A DNA stretch of 64,000 nucleotides from Phycisphaerae bacterium (GTDB lineage: Bacteria; Planctomycetota; Phycisphaerae; UBA1845; PWPN01): the NCBI GenBank assembly GCA_035384605.1, contig DAOOIV010000011.1:16273-80272 (forward strand). Direction: 5' to 3'. Shown in pieces: positions 8,630 through 17,484 of this stretch. The notes below the pieces were generated by a model. The model searched no databases, was not told the origin of the DNA, and saw only the letters and a list, made by a program, of their open reading frames with translations. How positions within the stretch are numbered: the stretch's first letter is position 1; each line of letters begins with the position of its first letter. The position numbers and the translations under genes are program-made.

Positions 8630-9832
8630 ATGGAACCTCGGACTCTGTTCGGCAAGGTGCTGGCGTACGCGCTCCTGGTGCTTGGGAGCTTCCTGTTCAT
8701 CTTCCCGTTCATCTGGCTGTTGAGCACGTCGCTCAAACCGCTTGAGCAATCGACGGCCATGCCGCCGCAGTGGATTCCCCGCCAGTACCGGGCAACCATC
8801 GACGGCCGCGAGTGCGAAGTGGTTCGCGGCGAGACGCTTGCCGCGCGGATGCTCGTAGTTCGACTGGACATCGAGGACGAGACGGACCCGCGGGGAGGGC
8901 AAAAGCTGCTTGTACCGGAAAGCGACTATCAGGACGGCACGATCCCGCTCAAAGTCGCCGGAATCGAACAACGGATACCAGTGACGGTTCTGCGCAGAGC
9001 CGAGCCGGGGTGGTGTTACATCAAGGAGCGCAAGACGCTGGTGGACATGAACGCCCCGGCCGTGTGGGACATCGTGCCGCCGGAAGCCGTCGAGAGCCGC
9101 GCGAAGCTATTTTGGGGCAACTTTCCGGCCGCGATCAATAAGATGGGTACGGCGCGGGTCTGGATGCCGTTGCTGGGCGAGCGGGAGGTTTCCATCTTCT
9201 GGCTGTATTTGCGCAATACCCTGATTGTGTGCCTTCTGGGCGTGACCGGTACGGTGTGCAGTTCGTCGCTGGCGGCTTACAGCCTGGCCAAGATTCCCTG
9301 GCGCGGCCGTGGCGTCCTGTTCGGTCTTACGCTGGCAACGATGATGGTGCCTTTCGCCGTGCTGATGGTGCCGTTGTACACGCTGTTCGCCAGATTCGGC
9401 TGGATCGGCACGTTGTTGCCGCTGTGGGTGCCGGCTTTCTTTGGCAGCGGGTTCAATATCTTCCTGCTGCGGCAGTTCTTTCTGACCATCCCAAAGGACC
9501 TTTCCGAGGCGGCCCGGATCGACGGATGCAGCGAGTTCGGCATCTTCTGGCGGGTCATTCTGCCGCTGAGCAAGCCGGCCCTGGCGGTCGTCGCTTTGTT
9601 TCATTTCCTGTACGCGTGGAACGACTTCATGGGGCCGCTGCTGTTCCTGACTCGCCGGGAAACCTTCACGCTCTCGCTGGGCCTCCAGGCTTTCCAGTCC
9701 CAGCACGGCGGCACCGACTGGACCAGCCTGATGGCCGCCAGTACGCTCATCTGCCTGCCGATCATCGTGCTCTTCTTCTTTACCCAGAAGACCTTCATCA
9801 AGGGCATCGCGACGACGGGGCTGAAAGGCTGA
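8630..9832 (+). CDS. Sugar ABC transporter permease, MalG type, with a large periplasmic insertion
   Basis: Second permease of the importer, about 400 residues against a usual ~280. The first membrane segment (YALLVLGSFLFIFPFIWLLSTSLK) is followed by about 130 residues of non-membrane sequence before LYLRNTLIVCLLGVTG, where the standard permease core resumes. The EAA loop EAARIDGCSEFGIFWRVILP is intact. The inserted segment is beta-rich by eye (short stretches such as RATIDGRECEVV and IPLKVAGIEQRIPVTVL) and should face the periplasm. Start could be GTG 8624 or ATG 8630; the stop of the preceding gene is at 8621-8623. The C-terminus FIKGIATTGLKG is the standard MalG ending. Confidence 0.9.
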   Translation: MEPRTLFGKVLAYALLVLGSFLFIFPFIWLLSTSLKPLEQSTAMPPQWIPRQYRATIDGRECEVVRGETLAARMLVVRLDIEDETDPRGGQKLLVPESDYQDGTIPLKVAGIEQRIPVTVLRRAEPGWCYIKERKTLVDMNAPAVWDIVPPEAVESRAKLFWGNFPAAINKMGTARVWMPLLGEREVSIFWLYLRNTLIVCLLGVTGTVCSSSLAAYSLAKIPWRGRGVLFGLTLATMMVPFAVLMVPLYTLFARFGWIGTLLPLWVPAFFGSGFNIFLLRQFFLTIPKDLSEAARIDGCSEFGIFWRVILPLSKPALAVVALFHFLYAWNDFMGPLLFLTRRETFTLSLGLQAFQSQHGGTDWTSLMAASTLICLPIIVLFFFTQKTFIKGIATTGLKG

Positions 9833-9916
9833 CAAGCCACGGGCGTCGAACCTCGGCGACAACAACGGCAGAGTCGCTCCAAGGCGGAGCAAACGGGATA
9901 GCACGTTACCGGCGCA

Positions 9917-10163
9917 CCGATGTCGGGTCGTAAGGCTCCAAGGCGGTCTTTAGCCGCAACCAAAACCGGGCAGGCGGATTACGTTTGCAGGTCTTTGGTA
10001 CTGAACGAGTTCTGCACTCTTGCAAAGGCATGCGCGCAAAATGCGCACCAGTCCCGATGGAAGAGGCTAAGGCGGACCGCCTTTTTGCGGGCCGCAACCC
10101 AAGCGCTCCGCGAACAAGAAACATGCGCGCAAAACGCACACCAGTCCCGATGGAAGAGGCTAA
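9917..10163. repeat. Cluster of dispersed ~100 bp repeat units with hairpins
   Basis: Between the importer and the OPT transporter. Two 42-bp near-identical blocks (10029-10070 and 10122-10163, 93 bp apart) both end in GTCCCGATGGAAGAGGCTAA. Between them, 10069-10100 reads TAAGGCGGACCGCC, a T run and GCGGGCCGCAACCC, which recurs at 32148, 44659 and 56613. GCGGACCGC and GCGGGCCGC can pair around a CTTTTT loop. The stretch at 9917-9963 looks like a decayed further unit. The remaining bases of this ~500 bp gap (9833-10336) show nothing codable. Confidence 0.7.
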
Positions 10164-10336
10164 AGGGCCAGAAGGAGCGCCGCCGCTCCCTCACGGTCGC
10201 GGTTCTGAAACGGTCGCCGCTCGTTCAGAACCCTGCGAAGAGACCGCAGCCGTTCCACGTCGGATCTCTCACGGACCCGGAACCAGTGTAACCTGCCGCA
10301 CATCCTGGGGCGAGAGACAGGGAATTGCGGCGCGGA

Positions 10337-12418
10337 CTACTGGTGGCCGAACAATTGCGTTGCCGTCGCCGCGATCGCGATCATGGCCAGCATGATCGAC
10401 TCTCCGGCGATCATCCCGGCCGCAACGGGAAACGTGTAGGTCTCCGCGCTTTTCTTGTGCGTCCTGGCCCAAGCCCATGCGATCACCGCGCCGATCGCGA
10501 ACGAGAGGCTGTTCTGGAACTGCACCACCCACGCCAGACCCAACCCCATCGCAGAGGGCAGGTACGGGGCTGCTTTGGGCAGTTTTGCCGAAAGTACCGG
10601 CAAGATGATGCCGAGCACCGCACCGATGAGAATCGCCCATTGGGCGGTGATCGGGATGGTATGCAGGCCCTGGGTGAGCGCATCAGCCATTGCTTTCCAC
10701 ATGTACACTGCCGGCGGATTGAACGCGTGCAGTCTCTCGGCGGTGGGCACCATCAGATACCACGCGGGGATGATGGCGGCGACGCCGAAGAAGATGCCGG
10801 AGAACTGGGCCAGGAACTGCTTTCGCGGATTGGCACCCAGCAGGTAACCCGACTTCAGGTCGGTGAGCAGATCTGCGGCACTGCCGGCCGCGGCGGCGGT
10901 GGTACCGGCCGACATCAGATTGACGACGTAATTGCCCTTCGCCAGGATCGCGTAGACCAGCTGAGTCACCTTTCCCATGGCCCCGGTCGGGGTGGTGTCG
11001 GTCTCACCGGTTGCCCGGCAGGCGACCAACGACAGGACGAACGACATGGCCACCGCAATGACGCCGAGCAGGATCGACATGTGAAACGCGAAGTAGTTGA
11101 GGAGAACAATGGCGACGCCGATGGGAATCAGTCCGCCGATCAACCACGAGCTGGGAACCTCTATCGCGTCTATGGCCTTCTGCAAGTCGACGGACGACCC
11201 GCGTGAGTCTCGGACCGTTTGCCCGGAATCCGCGTGAGTTGTGCGACGGAACACGCGAAACGACCGCGCGAGGGTGCGCCACTGGAGGCCCACGGACACC
11301 AGGCTTGAGAAAACCATGATCGACGTTCCGCCCCACAAGGCCCATCGTGTTGGGAGAAGGATCGCTCCCGGCGGCAAGTCCCCAGCCGGCACGTAACCCG
11401 AAGAGCCTGCGACTGCCACTTGAGCTCCATGGCTGACGAGCAACGGCATCGTGACGTAGTAGAGCAGAATTGAACCGGCGAGCATCGAGAACGATACCCG
11501 TGTTCCGACGAATGCGCCGGCGGCGATCATCAGAGTCCCCGGCTCGAAGCCCAAACCCGCCAGGCCGGCCTTCGCGGCACCCTGTCTGAGCCAGCTCATC
11601 GGATTGAAGATTCCGCCGAAAGGAAGCAGTTCCGGAATGTGCACGTATCGATAGATCTTGTCCAGCGTGGTGATGACGCCCTCAGGGCCGCGGAAAAAAC
11701 CTGTGACGGCGCCACAGCCCAACGCAATGATCAGGGAGTAGGCCTTCCTGACGGCCTCGGCCCCGCGACTGTGCAGGCTGCGAAGTGTTTCGGCAGCGGC
11801 CATCCCGCTGGGGAACGGAAGCTGCTCGATATTGATCATTTGCCGCTTGAGTGGAATGGCCATGAACACGCCCAGGGCTGCGGTCAGAAACGTAAACGCC
11901 ACCAGAGTGGTCCAGGGCAGATGTGTGCCGCTCATCAGCAACAGGGAGCCGACGGCCGTGGCCAAAGTCCCGCCGGTAGACATGCCGGCGGCGGAGGCGG
12001 TGGACTGCATGCAGTTGTTTTCGAGGATGGTCATCTCGCTCAATCGATTGCCTGAAACCGCGCGGACCGCGTTCCAGATCACGTAGGACAGGACACACGC
12101 CGTAATCGCCACGCCGAAGGACCAGCCGAGTTTCAGCGTCGTGTAGAGGTTCGAGACGCACATGAACATTCCGAGGATTCCTCCCGTGAGAACGGCGCGG
12201 AGCGTCAATTGCCGGACGCGCTCGCCCTGGTAGACGTGCCGGTACCAGTGCAGTTCTTTCTCTTCGGGTGTGGCGTTTTCTTGGAGCGGCGGCACCTCGC
12301 GGACGATCCCCGTCGGGGCACCGGCGGCAGAGGAGCCTTTTCTTTCGGCCATGCTCCGGCGGCATCCGGGGCCGTCGTCGGGCCGGCCCTGGCAACGATT
12401 GCGATCATCGGCTGGCAT
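10337..12418 (-). CDS. OPT-family oligopeptide/metal-chelate transporter
   Basis: Integral membrane transporter of the OPT superfamily, about 693 residues with many hydrophobic segments. Family signs are the early RAVLTGGILGMFMCVSNLYTTLKLGWSFG stretch, NNCMQSTASAAGMSTGG, FPSGMAAAETL, and the C-terminal GMIAGESIMLAMIAI. OPT proteins of this EcsB-less prokaryotic type take up small peptides or metal chelates by secondary transport; the substrate is not predictable. The frame opens at 12484, but ATG 12418 has GAAGG six bases upstream; another candidate, 12352 (MAERKG), also fits because the sequence before it is basic and low complexity. No peptidase or regulator is adjacent. Confidence 0.88.
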   Translation of the reverse strand: MPADDRNRCQGRPDDGPGCRRSMAERKGSSAAGAPTGIVREVPPLQENATPEEKELHWYRHVYQGERVRQLTLRAVLTGGILGMFMCVSNLYTTLKLGWSFGVAITACVLSYVIWNAVRAVSGNRLSEMTILENNCMQSTASAAGMSTGGTLATAVGSLLLMSGTHLPWTTLVAFTFLTAALGVFMAIPLKRQMINIEQLPFPSGMAAAETLRSLHSRGAEAVRKAYSLIIALGCGAVTGFFRGPEGVITTLDKIYRYVHIPELLPFGGIFNPMSWLRQGAAKAGLAGLGFEPGTLMIAAGAFVGTRVSFSMLAGSILLYYVTMPLLVSHGAQVAVAGSSGYVPAGDLPPGAILLPTRWALWGGTSIMVFSSLVSVGLQWRTLARSFRVFRRTTHADSGQTVRDSRGSSVDLQKAIDAIEVPSSWLIGGLIPIGVAIVLLNYFAFHMSILLGVIAVAMSFVLSLVACRATGETDTTPTGAMGKVTQLVYAILAKGNYVVNLMSAGTTAAAAGSAADLLTDLKSGYLLGANPRKQFLAQFSGIFFGVAAIIPAWYLMVPTAERLHAFNPPAVYMWKAMADALTQGLHTIPITAQWAILIGAVLGIILPVLSAKLPKAAPYLPSAMGLGLAWVVQFQNSLSFAIGAVIAWAWARTHKKSAETYTFPVAAGMIAGESIMLAMIAIAATATQLFGHQ

Positions 12419-12546
12419 AAACGACCTTCGAACAGACCATCGTCGATTGGCGGGAAAGTTAACCGTAACCGGTCCAAAGAACAAACATTCGGACCTTAAG
12501 GCAAGCGAGTCTAGCCGAGGGCGGAGATGACCGATACAATAGAATT

Positions 12547-15500
12547 GTGGTCAATGTCGTCGATCGGATTTCCGGCGACGGCACCTTTCGTGCCTTGGTG
12601 GCCCGGATCCGCGAATTGAGCCCCTTGGCCGCCGGATCAGGCGATGAAACACATTCGCCGAGCGGTGCGCAGGGGGGGGTGGTATCCGTGGACGGGCTGT
12701 GGGGATCGTTTGCGCCTGTTTTGGCCGGCGCGGCGGCTCTGGAGCTGAAGTGTCCCCTTTTATACGTTACCGCCCATCTGGACCCGGCCGACGAGATCCG
12801 CGACGACCTGGAATTGTGTTGTGGTCGCACGCCCGAGCTGCTGAGCGCCTTCGAAGCCGCCCCGGGCCAGGGGGCGGCCAGTGACGAGATTTACGCTGAG
12901 CGCATTCGGCTGTGCGCCCAATTGCAGCGCGCTTCCCAAGGCGACCAAGAGCCTCCCTCGTTCATCGTCGCCCCGATCCAGGCACTCATGCAATGCGTTC
13001 CCTCGGAACGGGCCTTGGCCGGCCAGTTGCTTACTCTCTGCGTGGGCCAGGAACATGACCTGCAGCGAATCGCACGCTGGCTCATGGACCACGGCTATGA
13101 ACGGCTGGACCAGGTTGAGTCTCCGGGCGATTTCGCATTGCGGGGCGACATCCTGGACATCTTTCCTCCCGCCCAGACCGATCCGTACCGCATTGATTTC
13201 TACGGCAACCAGATCGAATCGATCCGCGGCTTTGACGTGAGCACGCAGCGATCCGATACCGAATTCGAGACCATCCAGATCGCGGCCGCCTCGGTAAGAG
13301 GAAGGCAGGACCATTCTCCACACAAGCACCAGACCGTCGAGGCCAGAGGCGTGGTTTCTCAGAGGAGCCATCCCGAGCCCTTCTTCTCGGAGGGAAGCGC
13401 TACCAGCTTCCTGTCCTATCTGCCGCCGAACACGATTGTCGCGTTCGACGAGCCTCTGGAGATCCAAGAGATCGGCAAGACGTTCTGGAATCGCCTTAAC
13501 GGCCCGGCGGGAATGATGCCGGTCCACAGAGTGTTCCAGAGAGCCGGCGGATTTCTCCAACTACACCTCCATCGCCTGGCGTGTAGCGACGCCGAGAACC
13601 GCTTCAGCTTTCACGTTCAGAGCCTGGCCCGATTCGAGACCAAGCCGACGGAGGCCCTGGGAGAACTGGCCAGGATTGCCGCTGAGCGCGACGTCCTGCT
13701 CTATTGCGACAACAACTCCGAGCGGGAACGGTTCACTGAGTTGTGGCGGAGCACAATCGGCGATCTGCCCCCGCGGTTGTCGCTACCTGTCGGGCTCATG
13801 CACCACGGATTCGACTGGCCCGACGGCGGCCTGACCGTGGTCGGGCATCATGAGGTCTTTCACCGCTACACGCAGCGTCGGCGAATCCACCGGTGGCATG
13901 CCGCCCGTCCGGTGGAATCATGGCTCGACCTGAACGCGGGCGACTACGTCGTACACGTCGTACACGGCATTGCCCGATTCCAGGGCATGCGAACGATGCG
14001 CAAGGGGGACTCGGAAAAACAGGAGGAATACCTGACCCTCGAGTTCGCCGACAGTGCGCGCCTGCATGTCCCGGCAAGTCAGATCGACCTCGTCCAGAAA
14101 TACGTCGGCATCGGAACCACCCCACCGCCGCTCAGCAAGCTCGGCGGCACCCGTTGGGCCAAAACCAAGGAGCGAGTCGAGGAATCTGTCGGCGATCTTG
14201 CGGCCGACCTCCTGCGCATTCAGGCTGCGCGGGCCAGCCGCCCGGGCATCGCCTATCCCGGCGACACGGTCTGGCAGCGGGAGTTCGAGGGCAGCTTCAT
14301 CTACACGGAAACGGAGGACCAGCTCTCCAGCCTTGCCGACATCAAGAAGGACATGTGCCGTCCTCAGCCGATGGACCGCCTGCTGTGCGGCGACGTCGGC
14401 TACGGGAAGACCGAGCTGGCCGTCCGGGCGGCATTCAAGGCCGTCGAATACGGCAAGCAGGTGGCCGTCCTGGTGCCGACCACCGTGCTTGCCGAACAAC
14501 ACGAACGCACCTTCCGAGAACGACTGGCGGATTATCCCTTCGTCATCGAATCTCTCTCCCGCTTCAAGACGCGGAAAGCTCAGAGCGAAATCATCGACCG
14601 TACGCGCAAGGGTCAGATCGACATCCTCATCGGTACCCATCGATTGCTGAGCAAGGACGTGGGGTTCAAGGACCTCGGTCTATTGATCATTGACGAGGAG
14701 CAGCGATTCGGCGTCGAGCACAAGGAAAGGCTCAAACGCTTCCGCGAGACCATGGATGTGCTGACCATGACGGCGACGCCCATCCCGCGGACGCTGCACA
14801 TGTCGCTGTTGGGTATCCGCGACATCAGCTCGCTAGCGACACCCCCGATGGATCGCCGCAGCATTGTCACCCAGGTGGTCAACTGGTCTGACCAACTGAT
14901 CCGCGACGCCGTCCTGCGGGAGCTGAACCGCGAAGGCCAGGTCTTCTTCGTGCACAACTTTGTGCACGACATCCGGTCTTTCGCCGAGAGGGTCAGTCGC
15001 ATCGTTCCCGAGGCCCGCGTCATTGTCGGTCACGGCCAGATGCCCGAACGCGAGCTCGAACGGGTGATGCTCCAATTCGTCCGTCATCAGGCCGACGTGC
15101 TGGTCTGCACCACGATCATCGAGTCCGGACTGGACATTCCCAACTGCAACACCATCCTGATCGATCGGGCCGACCGATTCGGGTTGTCAGAGCTTCACCA
15201 GCTTCGAGGGCGGGTCGGTCGATACAAGCACCGCGCTTACTGTTATCTGCTGCTTTCACCCGACCGGACCATCACGCCGAACGCGGCCCGCCGATTGAAA
15301 GCCATCGAGGAATACTCCGATCTGGGTGCCGGTTTCCGAATCGCGATGCGCGATCTGGAGATCCGCGGCGCGGGCAATATCCTGGGGCCCGAACAGAGCG
15401 GTCACATCGCAGCGGTCGGCTATGAGCTCTATTGCCAGTTGCTCGATATGGCGGTGCGGCGACTCAGGAACGAACCGGCGGACGTTTTCAGGCCGGTGCA

Positions 15501-15939
15501 TTTGGAATTGGACGTTCCGGCCTTCATTCCCCGCAACTACATCGAGTCCGACCGACAACGGATGGAGATCTACCGGCGCGTCGTGCGCTGTCGCTCACTT
15601 GCGGATCTGGGGCAGCTTGACAAGGACATCAGAGACGCCTTCGGACCCTACCCGCAAGCGGTGGCCGATCTGCTGGCCCTGGCCGAAATTCGGATTCTGG
15701 CTCAACCGTTCAGGATCAAGGCGATCAACCGGCAGCCGCCGGACCTGATTTTCACCGTCGAAGAGCTGGCCCTGGTCGAGCCGATCTTCGCGGACGGTCC
15801 CGGTTCGGCCCGGATGGCCGATGCCCACACCGTTCACCTGCGGTTGGCGCCCGCCTACTTCGAGACCGCGACGCTTCTGGCCGTCCTGAGGCGTCTGTTG
15901 CAGCCTCAAACCGCCGTATCTACAATGCCGCATCGATGA
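12547..15939 (+). CDS. mfd: Transcription-repair coupling factor Mfd
   Basis: ATP-driven translocase that removes stalled RNA polymerase at DNA lesions and recruits UvrA. The 1130-residue length is normal. Order: UvrB-like N-terminal module; CarD-like RNA polymerase interaction domain (LNAGDYVVHVVHGIARFQGM at about residues 460-480); DEAD-like translocase with Walker A GDVGYGKTE (Lys about 621), DEEQRFG (about 716) and TATPIPRTLHMSLLGIRDIS; second RecA lobe with ESGLDIPNCNTILIDRAD and QLRGRVGR; TRCF C-terminal domain. The start is a GTG with no strong ribosome binding site. The gene is divergent from the OPT transporter and overlaps the next gene by 4 bases (ATGA), so the two are translationally coupled. 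Confidence 0.97.
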   Translation: MVNVVDRISGDGTFRALVARIRELSPLAAGSGDETHSPSGAQGGVVSVDGLWGSFAPVLAGAAALELKCPLLYVTAHLDPADEIRDDLELCCGRTPELLSAFEAAPGQGAASDEIYAERIRLCAQLQRASQGDQEPPSFIVAPIQALMQCVPSERALAGQLLTLCVGQEHDLQRIARWLMDHGYERLDQVESPGDFALRGDILDIFPPAQTDPYRIDFYGNQIESIRGFDVSTQRSDTEFETIQIAAASVRGRQDHSPHKHQTVEARGVVSQRSHPEPFFSEGSATSFLSYLPPNTIVAFDEPLEIQEIGKTFWNRLNGPAGMMPVHRVFQRAGGFLQLHLHRLACSDAENRFSFHVQSLARFETKPTEALGELARIAAERDVLLYCDNNSERERFTELWRSTIGDLPPRLSLPVGLMHHGFDWPDGGLTVVGHHEVFHRYTQRRRIHRWHAARPVESWLDLNAGDYVVHVVHGIARFQGMRTMRKGDSEKQEEYLTLEFADSARLHVPASQIDLVQKYVGIGTTPPPLSKLGGTRWAKTKERVEESVGDLAADLLRIQAARASRPGIAYPGDTVWQREFEGSFIYTETEDQLSSLADIKKDMCRPQPMDRLLCGDVGYGKTELAVRAAFKAVEYGKQVAVLVPTTVLAEQHERTFRERLADYPFVIESLSRFKTRKAQSEIIDRTRKGQIDILIGTHRLLSKDVGFKDLGLLIIDEEQRFGVEHKERLKRFRETMDVLTMTATPIPRTLHMSLLGIRDISSLATPPMDRRSIVTQVVNWSDQLIRDAVLRELNREGQVFFVHNFVHDIRSFAERVSRIVPEARVIVGHGQMPERELERVMLQFVRHQADVLVCTTIIESGLDIPNCNTILIDRADRFGLSELHQLRGRVGRYKHRAYCYLLLSPDRTITPNAARRLKAIEEYSDLGAGFRIAMRDLEIRGAGNILGPEQSGHIAAVGYELYCQLLDMAVRRLRNEPADVFRPVHLELDVPAFIPRNYIESDRQRMEIYRRVVRCRSLADLGQLDKDIRDAFGPYPQAVADLLALAEIRILAQPFRIKAINRQPPDLIFTVEELALVEPIFADGPGSARMADAHTVHLRLAPAYFETATLLAVLRRLLQPQTAVSTMPHR

Positions 15940-17177
15940 GAAACGCCAGACGGATCAATCGAATTGCTACGGCGTCAGGCTTGTTCTTGACCATCGTGTG
16001 TGTCACGAGCTGCGGCGACAAGGAAACCGGACCGAAGCGAGAGGACCACAAGGCCGCCCACACCCCCCGATACCACCCGGACATCACCAGAGAGGCGGCC
16101 GCGACCGGAACGGCGACGCAGCAGGCTGCCGAGGTGATCGTGCCGTCCGAGCTTCCAACCGGTTACACGGGTACGCCGGTCCTATTTGTCAATTCCCAGC
16201 CCATCACCGTCTCGGACGTTCTCGAACCGCTCATGCCCGAGATCCTGAAAATGGCCGGCGCCGCCACGTCGGAGCGCGAGTACTATCGCGGCATTTCGCG
16301 GCTGATTGCCGACCAGATCAGATATCAATCGAGCACGATCGTGGTTTATGAGCAGGCCAAGAAGAAGCTCAACGAGACCGTTGAACAACTGCTCGACAAG
16401 GAGGCCGAGAAGGCCATCCAGCGAACCATCAACACGAACTATGGCGGCGTCCGTGCCCGATACGAGGCCCAACTGAAAGCCCTCGGTCTCGAAATGAAGG
16501 ACGTGAAAGAACGCATCAAACGCCAGCTTCTTGTTTCGAGTTTCCTGGAAGAGCGGTTCTCGCCCATGGTCGCCGTTCCCCCCCGACGCGATCTGCTCAA
16601 GTATTACCAGGCTCATCTTGATGCCTTCACGACGCCGGCCAAGGCTGAATTGCTGATGATCGAAATCCCGCTTCGGGAACTTCTGCGCAAACCCGTTTCG
16701 CAGGCCAGCGAGAGCGAGATCGCCGAAGCCCGCGAGGCGGCCCGCCGGGAACTGCGTCGCGCCGCGGAGGAGCTCGAAAGCGGAGTGGACTTTGCCGCGG
16801 TTGCGCGGCGCTATTCCAAGGGTGCTCAGCGAGCCAAGGGCGGATCGTGGGGCGAAATCACGCCTGGCAGCCTGACGGGTTCGTGGGCCAAGGCGGCCGA
16901 GATTCTCTTCACCCTCGAGGAAGGCCGATTCAGCGAGATCATTGAAACGGAGGAATCGAGTTTCATCGTCAAGTGCGGCCGTAAGACGCCTCAAGAGCGG
17001 TTGACTTTCGAAGAGGCCCAGGCCAGGATCATCGATCAAATCCGAGAGCAGGAATACAGCCGCATGAGCTCGCGGTACATGGGGCAACTGCTCGATAAGG
17101 CCGGGATCGACCCGCAGCAGCAGCAGGAGTTCTTCATCGCCGTGGTGTCGGCCGCCCCGCGCCCTAATGTCAAGTAG
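15936..17177 (+). CDS. Parvulin-type peptidyl-prolyl isomerase lipoprotein (SurA/PpiC-like)
   Basis: Likely periplasmic or outer-membrane-facing chaperone and prolyl isomerase. The 413-residue product starts with a signal peptide ending in a lipobox (TIVCVTSC, Cys near residue 26). A SurA-like helical N-terminal region (about 85-220) contains a Lys/Glu-rich section. The parvulin domain lies at about 225-345, with FAAVARRYSKGAQRAKGGSWGEITPGSL and the C-terminal FSEIIETEESSFIVKCG. It is translationally coupled to mfd, an odd functional pairing; the coupling may only set expression level. A role in outer-membrane protein folding is inferred from the family. Confidence 0.88.
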   Translation: MRNARRINRIATASGLFLTIVCVTSCGDKETGPKREDHKAAHTPRYHPDITREAAATGTATQQAAEVIVPSELPTGYTGTPVLFVNSQPITVSDVLEPLMPEILKMAGAATSEREYYRGISRLIADQIRYQSSTIVVYEQAKKKLNETVEQLLDKEAEKAIQRTINTNYGGVRARYEAQLKALGLEMKDVKERIKRQLLVSSFLEERFSPMVAVPPRRDLLKYYQAHLDAFTTPAKAELLMIEIPLRELLRKPVSQASESEIAEAREAARRELRRAAEELESGVDFAAVARRYSKGAQRAKGGSWGEITPGSLTGSWAKAAEILFTLEEGRFSEIIETEESSFIVKCGRKTPQERLTFEEAQARIIDQIREQEYSRMSSRYMGQLLDKAGIDPQQQQEFFIAVVSAAPRPNVK

Positions 17178-17484
17178 GTCGTCGGCAATGCTCCCGGCAT
17201 CAACGGCTCTTTGAGAGTCGAGGCTGGGGTACGATCGGCGGCTTGTCCGTCGGCGTGTCGGCTGGACCTGCACGATGGGATCAGCCGGCCGCGAGGCCCG
17301 CAGTTCACCCCGCCGACTGTCTCGCGGATCGGGCAACAGCATCGGCCGACGGCGGATTATTGTCCTTTGCCGGAAACAATCGCTATGCTGTTGGCGCTCT
17401 CAAGATTGCGGTTTGATGACCAGGGCAAGTCTCGTTGACAGTGTCCGTCAGGGGCGAATTTGCAGCTTGATAAGGAGTGGACCC
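17178..17484. other. Intergenic region upstream of the aldo/keto reductase
   Basis: An open frame extends through this gap into the reductase gene, but its codons encode no recognisable domain and the strong AAGGAG at 17472-17477 points to the ATG at 17485. No clear promoter or terminator is visible. Confidence 0.4.
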
